The notes beneath the pieces are model-generated. The model did not search any database. It was not told where the DNA came from and saw only the letters and a list, made by a program, of their open reading frames with translations. The translations under genes and the position numbers were made by a program. DNA of 21,539 nucleotides, taken from contig QEUW01000082.1 of assembly GCA_003577005.1 (NCBI GenBank), positions 1 to 21,539 on the forward strand. Direction: 5' to 3'. The stretch's first letter is position 1; every line of letters starts with the position of its first letter. Positions 1 through 7,784 of the stretch are shown piece after piece. Origin of the DNA: Chloroflexota bacterium (GTDB taxonomy: Bacteria > Chloroflexota > Anaerolineae > Caldilineales > Caldilineaceae).

Positions 1-289
1 GTTCCACATCGACAAAGCCACAGATGCCGCCTCGTTTCTGCGCTTCGGCGATGATGTGGAGGCAGATGGTGGTCTTGCCCGAGCTCTCTGGCCCGTAGAT
101 CTCCACCACGCGCCCCCGCGGCACCCCCCCGACCCCCAGCGCAATATCCAGGCTCAGACTCCCGGTTGGGATCGACTCTACCTGGAGCCGGGTAGCTTCC
201 CCCAGCTTCATGACGATGCCTTCCCCAAACCGTTTGTTCAGGTTCGCCAGCGTCGATTCCAGCGCCTTCTGGCGACCATCCTTACTCAT
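1..289 (-). CDS. recA: RecA recombinase, N-terminal part (cut by window edge)
   Basis: The first 96 residues of RecA, the ATP-dependent strand-exchange protein of homologous recombination and co-protease of the SOS response. The reading runs [20 protein letters not shown], then a typical N-terminal oligomerisation segment, then the Walker A motif GPESSGKT at residues 66-73, followed by [13 protein letters not shown] as in the family. The C-terminal three quarters lie outside the window. The ATG at 289 is preceded by a GGAG ribosome binding site about 6 nt upstream. The gene lies downstream of dnaA in the same direction with a 129-bp gap, which contains a candidate promoter of its own. Identity is certain; only completeness is unknown. 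Confidence 0.97.
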   Translation of the reverse strand, partial: MSKDGRQKALESTLANLNKRFGEGIVMKLGEATRLQVESIPTGSLSLDIALGVGGVPRGRVVEIYGPESSGKTTICLHIIAEAQKRGGICGFVDVE

Positions 290-357
290 GTATAACTCCA
301 AGCGCCCATGACTATCCGCAAGAATCGTCTGTGCAGTTCCAATGCAACTTTTGCGCT

Positions 358-386
358 TAGATACATAGTTTACAGAAATTGTGCAA
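358..386 (-). promoter_or_regulatory. Candidate recA promoter with overlapping palindrome
   Basis: On the minus strand, TTGCAC (386-381) and TATCTA (363-358) are separated by 17 nt and lie about 70 nt upstream of the recA start. The -10 match is weak. A 13-nt palindrome, TGCAAATTTTGCA (382-394), overlaps the -35 and could be an operator. It is not the Gram-positive type LexA consensus. Confidence 0.3.
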
Positions 387-418
387 ATTTTGCAAACGAG
401 ATTGAGAGACAAATAGAT

Positions 419-2065
419 TCAGCGCGCCGCCGGAGCATAGATCAGCTCGCGCAGCGCCATGATGTCGTTGCGCAACAGTTCGTCCCGCTCCAACCCGGCG
501 GCTATCTGGTCCACGCCGTACCGGATCGTGCTGTGATCACGGCCACCCAGGTGATCGCCAATAGCGGACAGTGAAAGGTCATGTTCCTCGCTCAGCAGAT
601 ACATGGCAATCTGGCGGGCGAGTGCAATCTCCTGTGTGCGTCGGCGACCGGTGAGGTCGGCAGCTTGCAGCCGGAAGTACCCCGCCACGATACGTACGAC
701 CTCATGGGGCGGGCAGGCGGTGCGTAGCGGTGTCAGGTCGTCGAGGACGTCTGTGGCCAGCGCAGTGGTGAGGGGGGTGCGCGCCAACCGCGCCTGGAGC
801 GCCAGCCGGTTTAATGCTCCCTCTAGCTCGCGGATGTTGCTATCGACCCGCTCGGCCACGAGCATGAGCACGCCTGGGTCGATGGCAATCCCCAGCCGGC
901 TTGCCTTGGCCTGCAAGATTGCTACCCGCGTCTCAAAATCAGGCTGGGAGATGTCGGTCTGCAGCCCACCCTCAAAACGGCTCCGCAGACGCTCTTCCAA
1001 TGTAGCCAATGCCTTGGGGGGGCGGTCGCTACTCAACACTACCTGGCGGCCGGCAGCGTGAAGATGGTTGAAGGTGTGGAAGAATTCCTCCTGTGTACTC
1101 TCCTTACCTCCGATAAACTGGATATCATCGATGAGCAGAATGTCCACCTCGCGGTACTTGTTGCGAAAGTGTTCGGTTGTCTGCGAGCGAATGGCGCCGA
1201 TGAGATCATTGGTGAATTGTTCGGATGAACAATAGAGCACGAGCAACCCCAACTCGTGGGCGCGATTGCCGATGGCGTGCAGCAAATGCGTTTTACCCAG
1301 GCCGACGCCGCCGTAGATAAAGAGGGGGTTGAAGGTCTGCCCTGGCTTCTCGGCCACTGCGGTGGCTGCCGCATGGGCCAGACGATTGTGATTGCCTACG
1401 ACAAAGGTGTCAAAGGTATGATTGCTGTTGAGCTGAAGACCGTTTGTAATGCGGCGCGATGGGCCAGGAATCGCTGGCGTAAGCGCTGGTTCCTTGACAA
1501 CCCGTGCTTCGGCAACCGGCTCGATGATTGGCTCATCCGGCGACGTGGTAAGGGTCGCGTAGAGTGGCGCAGGCTTGTCTGCGGCTGAATCGTCGTTTAC
1601 CTGGCGCGGCGTCACCTGGAATGTCACCTGTGCCTGGCGCTGCATCATCGTCGTCAGGATGCGCTTGATCTTGTAGCGCAGCCGGTTCTCCAGCCAGTCA
1701 CGCGCATAGGCGTTGGGAAGGCCAATGATAAACTCCCCATCTTCATACCCCAACACCCATGTGTCGCGCACCCAGGTATTAAAAGTAGCCGAGGGCATCT
1801 GTAGCTCCAGTTCCCCCAGCAAAGTCTGCCAGACCGCGTGAGGGTCAAACTGGGCGTCGCGAGCTACGATTTCCCTGGCAGAGAGGGTGCCTTCCGTGCC
1901 AGCTTGAGCCGGCCCTGCTGCTTCCTCGGACGCTGGCTCTTGGGCAGCTTCAGGGCCACAGCCACGAGGGGGTGCCGCGTCAAGGGAAGGTTTGGTACGA
2001 ATGTTGACCCGATGATATGGATAGGGCGATCGACCCTCTTCATTGGACGATGATGCACTGTACAT
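419..2065 (-). CDS. dnaA: Chromosomal replication initiator protein DnaA
   Basis: DnaA binds DnaA boxes at oriC and opens the origin as an ATP-dependent filament. All four domains are visible in 548 residues: domain I from about residue 78 (AVWQTLLGELELQMPSATF), a linker, the AAA+ domain with Walker A GGVGLGKT (252-259), Walker B ILLIDD (309-314) and RLRSRFEGGL (359-368), and the DNA-binding domain IV with the signature LGGRDHSTI (506-514). The ATG at 2065 is chosen because GGAGGT lies 9 nt upstream (2080-2075); an ATT or other codon further upstream has no such support. No in-frame ATG, GTG or TTG occurs between 2065 and domain I, so the roughly 77-residue Ala/Glu/Pro-rich N-terminal extension appears genuine. 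dnaN is not adjacent; recA follows instead. Confidence 0.97.
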   Translation of the reverse strand: MYSASSSNEEGRSPYPYHRVNIRTKPSLDAAPPRGCGPEAAQEPASEEAAGPAQAGTEGTLSAREIVARDAQFDPHAVWQTLLGELELQMPSATFNTWVRDTWVLGYEDGEFIIGLPNAYARDWLENRLRYKIKRILTTMMQRQAQVTFQVTPRQVNDDSAADKPAPLYATLTTSPDEPIIEPVAEARVVKEPALTPAIPGPSRRITNGLQLNSNHTFDTFVVGNHNRLAHAAATAVAEKPGQTFNPLFIYGGVGLGKTHLLHAIGNRAHELGLLVLYCSSEQFTNDLIGAIRSQTTEHFRNKYREVDILLIDDIQFIGGKESTQEEFFHTFNHLHAAGRQVVLSSDRPPKALATLEERLRSRFEGGLQTDISQPDFETRVAILQAKASRLGIAIDPGVLMLVAERVDSNIRELEGALNRLALQARLARTPLTTALATDVLDDLTPLRTACPPHEVVRIVAGYFRLQAADLTGRRRTQEIALARQIAMYLLSEEHDLSLSAIGDHLGGRDHSTIRYGVDQIAAGLERDELLRNDIMALRELIYAPAAR

Positions 2066-2507
2066 TATTAGATGACCTCCTCTACGCTGTATGGGGCCAA
2101 TAATGATCAAGTCGCACCCACCTGCCAGGGATGCGAACGTTGATCTTCAATAAGAACGCAGGGCGCGCCAAAGCAAGCGCACACCCAGCCATTTTTGAGT
2201 TTTGGCCCAAAACCTTGCGCCGTCTGGCCGCCTGGAGTTCGTTGCGCACAGGCGGCCGAAGAGAAATGTGGGAGCTATTCTGTCGGGAAGTCCTGAGCCA
2301 AAGTGCGATTTGCCTTGTGGCTATCTGGTGATCAGGCGTGGCTGGAATGGCAGAGGAATGAGAGTTACACGCCAAATTGCCACTTGCTCTGCGACGACCC
2401 TGACAATTTTTGTGTCCGCAAGGATACCAGAAATGAGCGGGAAACACAACCCCTGAGGCTGAGCGTGTACGTCAAAAATGCGCTAATTATTGTTAACCTA
2501 CAGGGCG

Positions 2508-2519
2508 GAACATCTGTTC
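2508..2519. promoter_or_regulatory. LexA-like box GAACATCTGTTC
   Basis: A perfect GAAC-N4-GTTC palindrome, the core of the Gram-positive type LexA (SOS) operator. It lies in the dnaA upstream region, about 440 bp from dnaA and 380 bp from the GNAT gene, which is far for an operator. A chance occurrence in the whole window is not negligible. Confidence 0.25.
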
Positions 2520-2644
2520 TGCGCAAGATATAGGGGATGATCAACAAAGGGTACGCAATATAACAAATGCGGCGTAACACGTACGATTCATAACTTTAAG
2601 GTGTGATTTCAGTTTGCATTGGGGGCGCAGATCCGCCGCGAAAC

Positions 2645-2684
2645 TTGCCAACAGGCGGAAAACTGACTTTTCCCTAGTTGGCAA
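2645..2684. repeat. Nested stem-loop beside the DnaA boxes
   Basis: TTGCCAAC (2645-2652) pairs perfectly with GTTGGCAA (2677-2684). Inside it, GGAAAA (2657-2662) pairs with TTTTCC (2668-2673) around the loop CTGAC. The first DnaA-like box starts two bases after the outer stem. It has no T-tract, so it is more likely a cruciform or origin element than a terminator. Confidence 0.6.
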
Positions 2685-2901
2685 AGTTATCCCCAGAGTT
2701 ATCCACCGTCCGGTAAAATTATGGCTTTTCTTGCGTCGAAGTGATATAAGGATTTGTAGATTCTGCAATGACGTGCAGTTGACAAATCAACGCTTGAGTT
2801 AACGAATAGTTGACGGCAGGCAAGTCTGCGCCATAGAGTTGTACATGTGCGCAGGGTAAACATTCAATGCACGGCTGATCCAATTACCCGGAGCAATTCG
2901 C

Positions 2902-4035
2902 TTGGACACGCACTACTTCAACTACAGAGCTCGTGTGGCCGACGGGTGGTGGGATCGGCGTGCGTTTGTCCACAATTGGTGGCGGCTACAGACCCGCGAT
3001 CAGCGTTGGGTGCCGCCACTTTACGACCGGTTGTGGCGTGCGCTGGTCGCGCCGGCGCATGACTACCTGGCTACCCAGCCGCCACAGTTGTTCCAGCTTG
3101 AGGCCCTGGCCCGGCGCCAGCAGCGCACCGAGGCGCCCCTGGGCACCCCAAGCTTTTCCGGTGCGTTGATGGAAGAACCGGTAGCTGTCACTGCCCTCCT
3201 GCCCGGCCGGGCAGGTGCGTCAGGGGCCGCATATCTAGGGCTCCTGCACTGTGTCAATCATATCGAAACGATGGAACGCTTCTGGGGGGAGTTGATGGAA
3301 CTATTGTGGGAGGTGGGGCACCGCCACGTGCTTGGCCCTACCGGGCTGTCGCCCCTCTTGCCGGCCGGTGTCTTGCAAAACTACTTCCATGTTACACCCC
3401 CCGCCCACACCCCCTATAACCCGCCCTATCTGCCAGAAGTAATCGAAAGCGTCATGGAGCCGGTGCAAGAATCGGAACTCTATCACATCACCGTTCAGGA
3501 TGTTGGCCCTCGTCACAACGGCCCAGCCCAGATCGAGGCGTTTGCGCCTCTACGTCTGGCTAAGGATCTGTTGCCGCTCTTTGCTGCCGTCGTACAGCGG
3601 TTGGAAGATGCAGCCCCACCGGACGCCGCCGAAGTTTGCTTTTTGCTGGATTGGTTGCAGACCGGACCTCTCTACGGTTGGCTTGCCTTGCGGAGCGGCA
3701 CACCCGCGGGCTTTATCTTGTTACAACCCGACCTGGCCTCCAGCCTGCGTCTGGCCGGCGGTGGGCGCAACTGGGCCTGGCGGCTCTGGCTGGCGTTGCG
3801 CAGCCGAAGACCGGTGCCGGCCGGGCGTCTGCTCTATGGAGGCGTTGCGCCCGCATGGCGAGGGCGAGGGGTCGGGCGCCAACTCTGGCAACAGGCGCTG
3901 GCGACGGCCAGACAGCTGGGTTGGCGTACGCTTACGATTGGCCCTGTAACAACCGGTTCAGCGGCGGCCCATTTTCTACGACAACAGGGGGCCGAGCCAC
4001 GCCAGCGCTACCTAGTATACGGAGGTAACATATGA
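2902..4035 (+). CDS. YghO-like GNAT family N-acetyltransferase
   Basis: A 377-residue protein that looks like two GNAT-fold halves. The C-terminal half carries the acetyl-CoA pyrophosphate loop VAPAWRGRGVG (315-325), followed by a helix and GWRTLTIGPV. The middle segment GPTGLSP...PYNPPYLPEVIE (about 145-182) resembles the GP-x-S...PHNPPYYPELIE block of the YghO family. The acceptor substrate cannot be read from sequence. TTG at 2902 is the start: GGAG lies 8 nt upstream, the frame is closed by TAA at 2857, and no ATG or GTG occurs between. The end overlaps the next gene by 4 nt (ATGA), so the two are probably translated together. It diverges from dnaA across the candidate origin. Confidence 0.8.
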   Translation: MDTHYFNYRARVADGWWDRRAFVHNWWRLQTRDQRWVPPLYDRLWRALVAPAHDYLATQPPQLFQLEALARRQQRTEAPLGTPSFSGALMEEPVAVTALLPGRAGASGAAYLGLLHCVNHIETMERFWGELMELLWEVGHRHVLGPTGLSPLLPAGVLQNYFHVTPPAHTPYNPPYLPEVIESVMEPVQESELYHITVQDVGPRHNGPAQIEAFAPLRLAKDLLPLFAAVVQRLEDAAPPDAAEVCFLLDWLQTGPLYGWLALRSGTPAGFILLQPDLASSLRLAGGGRNWAWRLWLALRSRRPVPAGRLLYGGVAPAWRGRGVGRQLWQQALATARQLGWRTLTIGPVTTGSAAAHFLRQQGAEPRQRYLVYGGNI

Positions 4036-4418
4036 TGAACATGGACAGACGCTCAACTCAACCGCCAAAACCGGCCAATATCACCGTTGACCGCAACAGT
4101 GGCTACCTACGGATCACCTGGTTAGATGGCCATGTCAGCGACTATTCGCTGCAGTGGGTGCGCAGCCACTGCCCTTGCGCTACGTGTCGCGAGGAGCGCC
4201 GTGTAGCGGCGCTCGACACCGACCCGCTGCGTCTGCACAGCGGCCCGCCACCGAGCACACAGGTGGCCGGTGCGGAACTGGTGGGCAACTACGCCCTCCG
4301 CCTGCGCTGGAGTGATGGGCACGACTCTGGTATTTTCTCGTTTGAGGCGCTACGTCGTAGTTGTCCCTGCGCAGCGTGCAACCCTGATGGGCCACCCCCG
4401 TTCTTGCCCGACTACTAG
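4032..4418 (+). CDS. DUF971 (gamma-butyrobetaine hydroxylase-like N-terminal domain) protein
   Basis: 128 residues forming a stand-alone DUF971 domain. The two halves echo each other: LRITWLDGH...VRSHCPCATC (C47, C49, C52) and LRLRWSDGH...LRRSCPCAAC (C111, C113, C116). In eukaryotic gamma-butyrobetaine and trimethyllysine hydroxylases this domain binds zinc; in bacteria it also occurs fused to Mrp/ApbC-type Fe-S carriers, so metal binding or an Fe-S role is likely but unproven here. The ATG at 4032 overlaps the acetyltransferase stop and is preceded by GGAGGT at 4021; ATG 4035 is an alternative. A 28-nt repeat begins two bases after the stop. Confidence 0.88.
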   Translation: MMNMDRRSTQPPKPANITVDRNSGYLRITWLDGHVSDYSLQWVRSHCPCATCREERRVAALDTDPLRLHSGPPPSTQVAGAELVGNYALRLRWSDGHDSGIFSFEALRRSCPCAACNPDGPPPFLPDY

Positions 4419-4420
4419 CG

Positions 4421-4448
4421 GTGAGGCATGATGCCATCTTGCCCTACA
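4421..4448 (+). repeat. 28-nt gene-abutting repeat, copy A
   Basis: This 28-nt sequence starts two bases after the DUF971 stop. A second copy (14247-14274, opposite strand) starts three bases after the glycosyltransferase stop, in the same orientation relative to its gene. The copies match at 24 of 28 positions, and the last 16 (GCCATCTTGCCCTACA) are identical. It contains the short inverted repeat GGCAT-G-ATGCC. It could be a REP-like or terminator-like dispersed element. Confidence 0.6.
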
Positions 4449-4468
4449 AGCCGGGCCGTAACAACAGT

Positions 4469-4497
4469 TTGCCGGCTACAGGTAACCGTATTATAAT
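4469..4497 (+). promoter_or_regulatory. Sigma70-type promoter upstream of the cyclase remnant
   Basis: TTGCCG (4469-4474) and a consensus TATAAT (4492-4497) are separated by exactly 17 bp. Transcription would start near 4504, about 100 nt before the ATG of the degraded cyclase gene. It is the best promoter match in the window. Confidence 0.65.
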
Positions 4498-4602
4498 GCG
4501 CGTCAGGTTCCCCTTATCCTGTTTTTGGCCCAGATCCATTCGCAACGTTGAACCCTGTTTTGCACCTGTGCAGTTGAGACGTCCACACCGAGGAGCCCCA
4601 AC

Positions 4603-4964
4603 ATGTGCGTTCCAGCCTGTACACAGAAGATCGCTCGCGACCTGATCGATCGCCGTGGTTTTTTGAAACTGGCGACCAGCGCGGCCACCGCGATGACGGC
4701 AGCCGCCTGTACGCCGATCGTTGCCCCGCCGCCTCCGGCTGCAGCCAGCCAGGGCAAGAAATTCTGGTGGACACTTTGAGTCTGGATTACGGCGCCTCAG
4801 CTGACTTTGCGGTACACTACTGCTGGCTGCCGGCTGGAAAGTGGGGCATTGAGGGCGTCGCCAATCTGGGCGAGATGCCCGCCAGTGGCGCCCACGTGAT
4901 TGTGGGTGGGCCAAAGATTGCCGGCGCCACTGGTGGCCCGACGCGCCTCTTTGTGCTTGTGTGA
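4603..4964 (+). pseudogene. Degraded TAT-exported cyclase-family (PF04199) gene with internal deletion
   Basis: Two out-of-frame remnants of one gene. The first (from ATG 4603, with AGGAG 7 nt upstream) reads MCVPACTQKIARDLIDRRGF, then a hydrophobic stretch ending in TAAACTP. This is a twin-arginine signal with a lipobox-like Cys, and the frame stops at TGA 4777-4779 after 58 residues. The second, in another frame, reads VDTLSLDYG near 4767, then HYCWLPAGKWGIEGVANL and GGPKIAGATGGPTRLF, ending at 4964. That is the typical C-terminus of kynurenine-formamidase-like cyclases. The roughly 200 residues with the catalytic His-rich motif are missing, so no active enzyme is expected. Promoter and ribosome binding site remain intact. 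The family assignment rests on the C-terminal motif. Confidence 0.7.
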
Positions 4965-5066
4965 GAAACGCCGTACCGCCCGTTCTACCGCTAGCAGTCG
5001 AGCGTTCCGAGGCAGCGCGCTCACGGCTGTGGCAGCGGCGACGGTATTACCTGAGAAGGGAGCGAC

Positions 5067-6269
5067 ATGGGTACATCTTTGACACTTATTCGAATCTTTG
5101 GCATCGATATGCGGGTTCACTGGTCATTTCTCTTGATCGTGGTGTACTACGCGTTTATCTACAGCGGAACTGGAACGAACCCGATGATCGGCGCAGCCTA
5201 CGGCGTCGTCATGATTCTGCTGCTCTTTCTTTGCGTCACCCTCCATGAATTGGGCCATTCGCTTGTGGCAAAGTACTACAAAATCAATGTGCCCCACATC
5301 ACCCTCCTGCCCATCGGTGGAGTGGCCAGCCTTGAGCGGATGCCTGATAAACCGCTCCAGGAGTTTCTCATTGCCATTGCTGGGCCGTTGGTAAACATTG
5401 TGTTGGCGGCGGTGTTGGCTCCCTTTGCCGGGTATGCAGTGGTCTCGGCTGTCGAAGCTGGGCAACTGACCACCAGTCCGGTTGCTATCTGGCGTTTTGC
5501 CATTACACCCGGGGTAGGGAATCTTGTCGTCAATCTGACCCTAACCAACTTGTTGCTGGCGCTCTTCAACCTGCTACCTGCCTTTCCCATGGATGGTGGT
5601 CGCATCTTGCGAGCGTTGCTGGCCATGGGCACCTCCTATGTGCAGGCAACGCGTATCGCCGTGGTTGTGGGGCGCTTGATGGCGGCGCTCTTTGCTTTTT
5701 GGGGCATTATGGGCGGTGGAATTTTTCTCTTGCTGATTGCCTTCTTTGTCTACGTCGGCGGCGGGGCTGAACTCGAAGCGGTAGAAAGTCGTGCGGTGCT
5801 AAAAAATGTCCGTGCCGAACAGGCATTGACGCCCTCGGCGGCCAGCCTGTACGCCAGTGAGCGGCTCAACCGCGCCGTCGATTTGATCATGAGCAGTTAT
5901 CAGACGGATTATCCGGTGCTCGACCTCTCCAGCCGTTTTGTCGGCGTTTTGACACGACCCCGGCTCGTCCAGGCGCTCAAAGAAGTAGGGCCAGACGCAC
6001 GGGTCACTGATGTCATGATCCCGGCGGATCAAGTGCCCGTTGCTTCCCCGCGTGAGACGTTGGATAAGCTCTGGGAAAAGATGGTGCAAGGAGGCGGTCG
6101 TGTCGTTGCAGTAAAAGAGGGTCCGAACTTTGTCGGTCTGATCACGCTGGACGACATTTCCGAAATCTTTGCCGTCGTCGGGGCCCATCAACAGCTAGCA
6201 AACCGTAATCAGCCCCCGGGTAGCGCCGTCGAAAGCGGTCCAGCAGTGCGAGGCGCGGTGGATGCCTGA
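5067..6269 (+). CDS. Site-2-type intramembrane zinc metalloprotease (M50, SpoIVFB-like) with CBS domains
   Basis: A 400-residue polytopic membrane protein. The zinc-binding motif HELGH is at residues 60-64 inside a hydrophobic helix; the third ligand lies in [18 protein letters not shown] (Asp176). These are the two catalytic signatures of M50 proteases, which cut substrates within the membrane. About five hydrophobic segments end near residue 235, followed by two CBS motifs (about 255-375), a common C-terminal addition that senses adenine nucleotides. This is the small SpoIVFB/Rip3-like type without a PDZ domain, distinct from RseP. GGGAG lies 4 nt before the ATG. The gene overlaps the downstream hydrolase by 8 bp. 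Substrate unknown. Confidence 0.9.
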   Translation: MGTSLTLIRIFGIDMRVHWSFLLIVVYYAFIYSGTGTNPMIGAAYGVVMILLLFLCVTLHELGHSLVAKYYKINVPHITLLPIGGVASLERMPDKPLQEFLIAIAGPLVNIVLAAVLAPFAGYAVVSAVEAGQLTTSPVAIWRFAITPGVGNLVVNLTLTNLLLALFNLLPAFPMDGGRILRALLAMGTSYVQATRIAVVVGRLMAALFAFWGIMGGGIFLLLIAFFVYVGGGAELEAVESRAVLKNVRAEQALTPSAASLYASERLNRAVDLIMSSYQTDYPVLDLSSRFVGVLTRPRLVQALKEVGPDARVTDVMIPADQVPVASPRETLDKLWEKMVQGGGRVVAVKEGPNFVGLITLDDISEIFAVVGAHQQLANRNQPPGSAVESGPAVRGAVDA

Positions 6270-7032
6270 GTTCAAAACCGAGACCGGCGTCATCTTCTAT
6301 ACGATGACTGGCCCGGCAGACGCCCCGGCTGTCACCCTGTTGCACAACTTTATGAGTGATGGGCGCAGCGCCTGGGGTTCGCTGATCCCGGCGCTGGCGG
6401 CCGACTATCGTGTGCTTGTGCCCGATCTGCCCGGTCATGGTCGTTCGCAGGGGTACCCGGCAGATTTTCACCATACAGAGATGGCGCGCCAGGTGGCAGC
6501 ACTGATGGCGGCCGAAGGCGCCGACCAGGGACACCTGGCCGGCTGTAGCAGCGGTGGGATGATCGCCCAGTTGCTGGTTCATCATGGCTTTGCCCGGCCA
6601 CAGACGCTCACGCTGGTCAGCACGACATACAGCACCAACCCAGAGCGAACTCAAAACCCATCCACCACCACATCGGAGCGGTTCAAAGCCAACCCCGGGT
6701 GGATGGAAGCGACGGCGCGGCTGCATGATCCACACCATGAACCGGGGTACTATCAGGAAGTGCTCCTGCCCGCCTTTCGCCGGTTGACCGGCGAGACGGC
6801 TATCGATCTGCCACTGGAGGCGCTGCGCTCATGGCAGATCCCCGTCTGTCTCATTCACGGCGCGGAGGATGAGTTCTTCCCGGTCTATATCATCGAGCAG
6901 ATGGCAGAAGCGCTGCCCGACGCCGAAGTGCATATCATTCCTGAGCAGACCCATGCGTTGCTCTTCCGCCAGCCGTGGCGCGTGCGAGCGATTCTGCTTG
7001 ACTTTTTGGTCCGGCACAGCGCGACAAGTTGA
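6262..7032 (+). CDS. Alpha/beta hydrolase fold protein
   Basis: 256 residues with the full alpha/beta hydrolase triad: nucleophile Ser96 in the elbow GCSSGG (94-99), Asp203 in HGAEDEFFP, and His231 in PEQTHALLF. The oxyanion region [13 protein letters not shown] and [10 protein letters not shown] (54-62) fit the esterase/lactonase branch near 3-oxoadipate enol-lactone hydrolases and haloperoxidase-like esterases. The exact substrate cannot be inferred. The ATG at 6262 lies inside the end of the protease gene (8-bp overlap), and the stop overlaps or abuts the rpe region, so the three genes are probably one transcript. No strong ribosome binding site; translational coupling is likely. Confidence 0.88.
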   Translation: MPEFKTETGVIFYTMTGPADAPAVTLLHNFMSDGRSAWGSLIPALAADYRVLVPDLPGHGRSQGYPADFHHTEMARQVAALMAAEGADQGHLAGCSSGGMIAQLLVHHGFARPQTLTLVSTTYSTNPERTQNPSTTTSERFKANPGWMEATARLHDPHHEPGYYQEVLLPAFRRLTGETAIDLPLEALRSWQIPVCLIHGAEDEFFPVYIIEQMAEALPDAEVHIIPEQTHALLFRQPWRVRAILLDFLVRHSATS

Positions 7033-7049
7033 ACAACGGAGCAAGGCAG

Positions 7050-7724
7050 ATGCAACGATCTCGACCTATCAAACTGGCGCCCTCCATCCTGACGGCTGAT
7101 TTTGGGTATCTGGCCGCGGCGGTGGAAGAGGCTGCAGCCGGCGGCGCTGACATGATTCATCTGGATGTTATGGATGGCATGTTTGTGCCCAATATCACTT
7201 TTGGCCCACCGGTGGTAGCGGCGGTGCGCCGTGCAACCTCTTTGCCGCTCGATGTTCACTTGATGGTGCACGAGCCGGGGCGTTATCTGGCCGATTTTGC
7301 TCAAGCCGGCGCCGACAGCCTAACGGTACACGTAGAGGCTTCTCTGCATCTGAGCCGTACAGTGCAGGAGATCACCGCCCTGGGTTGTCAGGTGGGGGTG
7401 GCGCTCAACCCGGCCACTCCGGTGGAGAGTGTGCGCGAGGTCCTTCCCTTCCTCGATCTTGTGCTGGTGATGACGGTCAGCCCCGGCTTTGGTGGCCAGC
7501 GCTTTATCGAAACCAGCACAAGCAAAGTGCGCCGCATGAAGCGGTTGCTCGAAGAATTGAACCCTACCTGCGACCTGCAAGTAGATGGTGGTGTCAACCT
7601 GGAGACAATCGTCGATGTGGCAACAGCCGGGGCCAACATCTTTGTCGTTGGCAGCGCAGCCTACAACGGGGAGGCGCCGGTAGCCGAGAACCTGGCCACG
7701 CTCAGGCAGGCGCTTGCCGGGTAG
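7050..7724 (+). CDS. rpe: Ribulose-phosphate 3-epimerase
   Basis: A 224-residue (beta/alpha)8 enzyme interconverting ribulose 5-phosphate and xylulose 5-phosphate in the pentose phosphate pathway. Metal and catalytic residues are present: His37 and Asp39 in MIHLDVMDG, His70 in DVHLMV, and Asp179 in [18 protein letters not shown] (141-150) and VVGSAAY form the phosphate-binding and active-site loops. ATG 7050 is preferred because GGAG (7038-7041) lies 8 nt upstream. A TTG at 7029, overlapping the hydrolase stop, would add 7 residues not typical of the family. Length is normal. It ends ahead of a cluster of palindromic repeats facing convergent cdsA. Confidence 0.96.
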   Translation: MQRSRPIKLAPSILTADFGYLAAAVEEAAAGGADMIHLDVMDGMFVPNITFGPPVVAAVRRATSLPLDVHLMVHEPGRYLADFAQAGADSLTVHVEASLHLSRTVQEITALGCQVGVALNPATPVESVREVLPFLDLVLVMTVSPGFGGQRFIETSTSKVRRMKRLLEELNPTCDLQVDGGVNLETIVDVATAGANIFVVGSAAYNGEAPVAENLATLRQALAG

Positions 7725-7784
7725 GCTCGCCGAGATATTCATGTCGTAGGGATAGGAGGTACGTAGTTGGATTCGTTCCTCAGA

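Larger units (their letters stand above)
2111..2890. other. Candidate replication origin (oriC) in the gene-free region upstream of dnaA
   Basis: The stretch 2066-2901 between divergent dnaA and the GNAT gene holds no convincing gene. TTATCCCCA (2687-2695) and TTATCCACC (2699-2707) each differ by one base from the DnaA box TTATCCACA and stand 12 bp apart in the same orientation. A third near-box, TTGTCCACA (2966-2974), lies just inside the next gene. A nested stem-loop (2645-2684) directly abuts the tandem boxes, and AT-rich stretches occur near 2475-2500 and 2565-2600. Origins lie next to dnaA in many bacteria. The number of boxes is low for an origin, so the call is tentative. Confidence 0.4.

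Noticed and set aside
2111..2901. Short open frames (60-120 codons) in the dnaA upstream region
   Set aside because: They overlap each other on both strands, lack ribosome binding sites and motifs, and lie in what is probably origin DNA.
6142..6738. 198-codon minus-strand open frame over the protease-hydrolase junction
   Set aside because: It is fully opposite two well-supported genes and has no motif.
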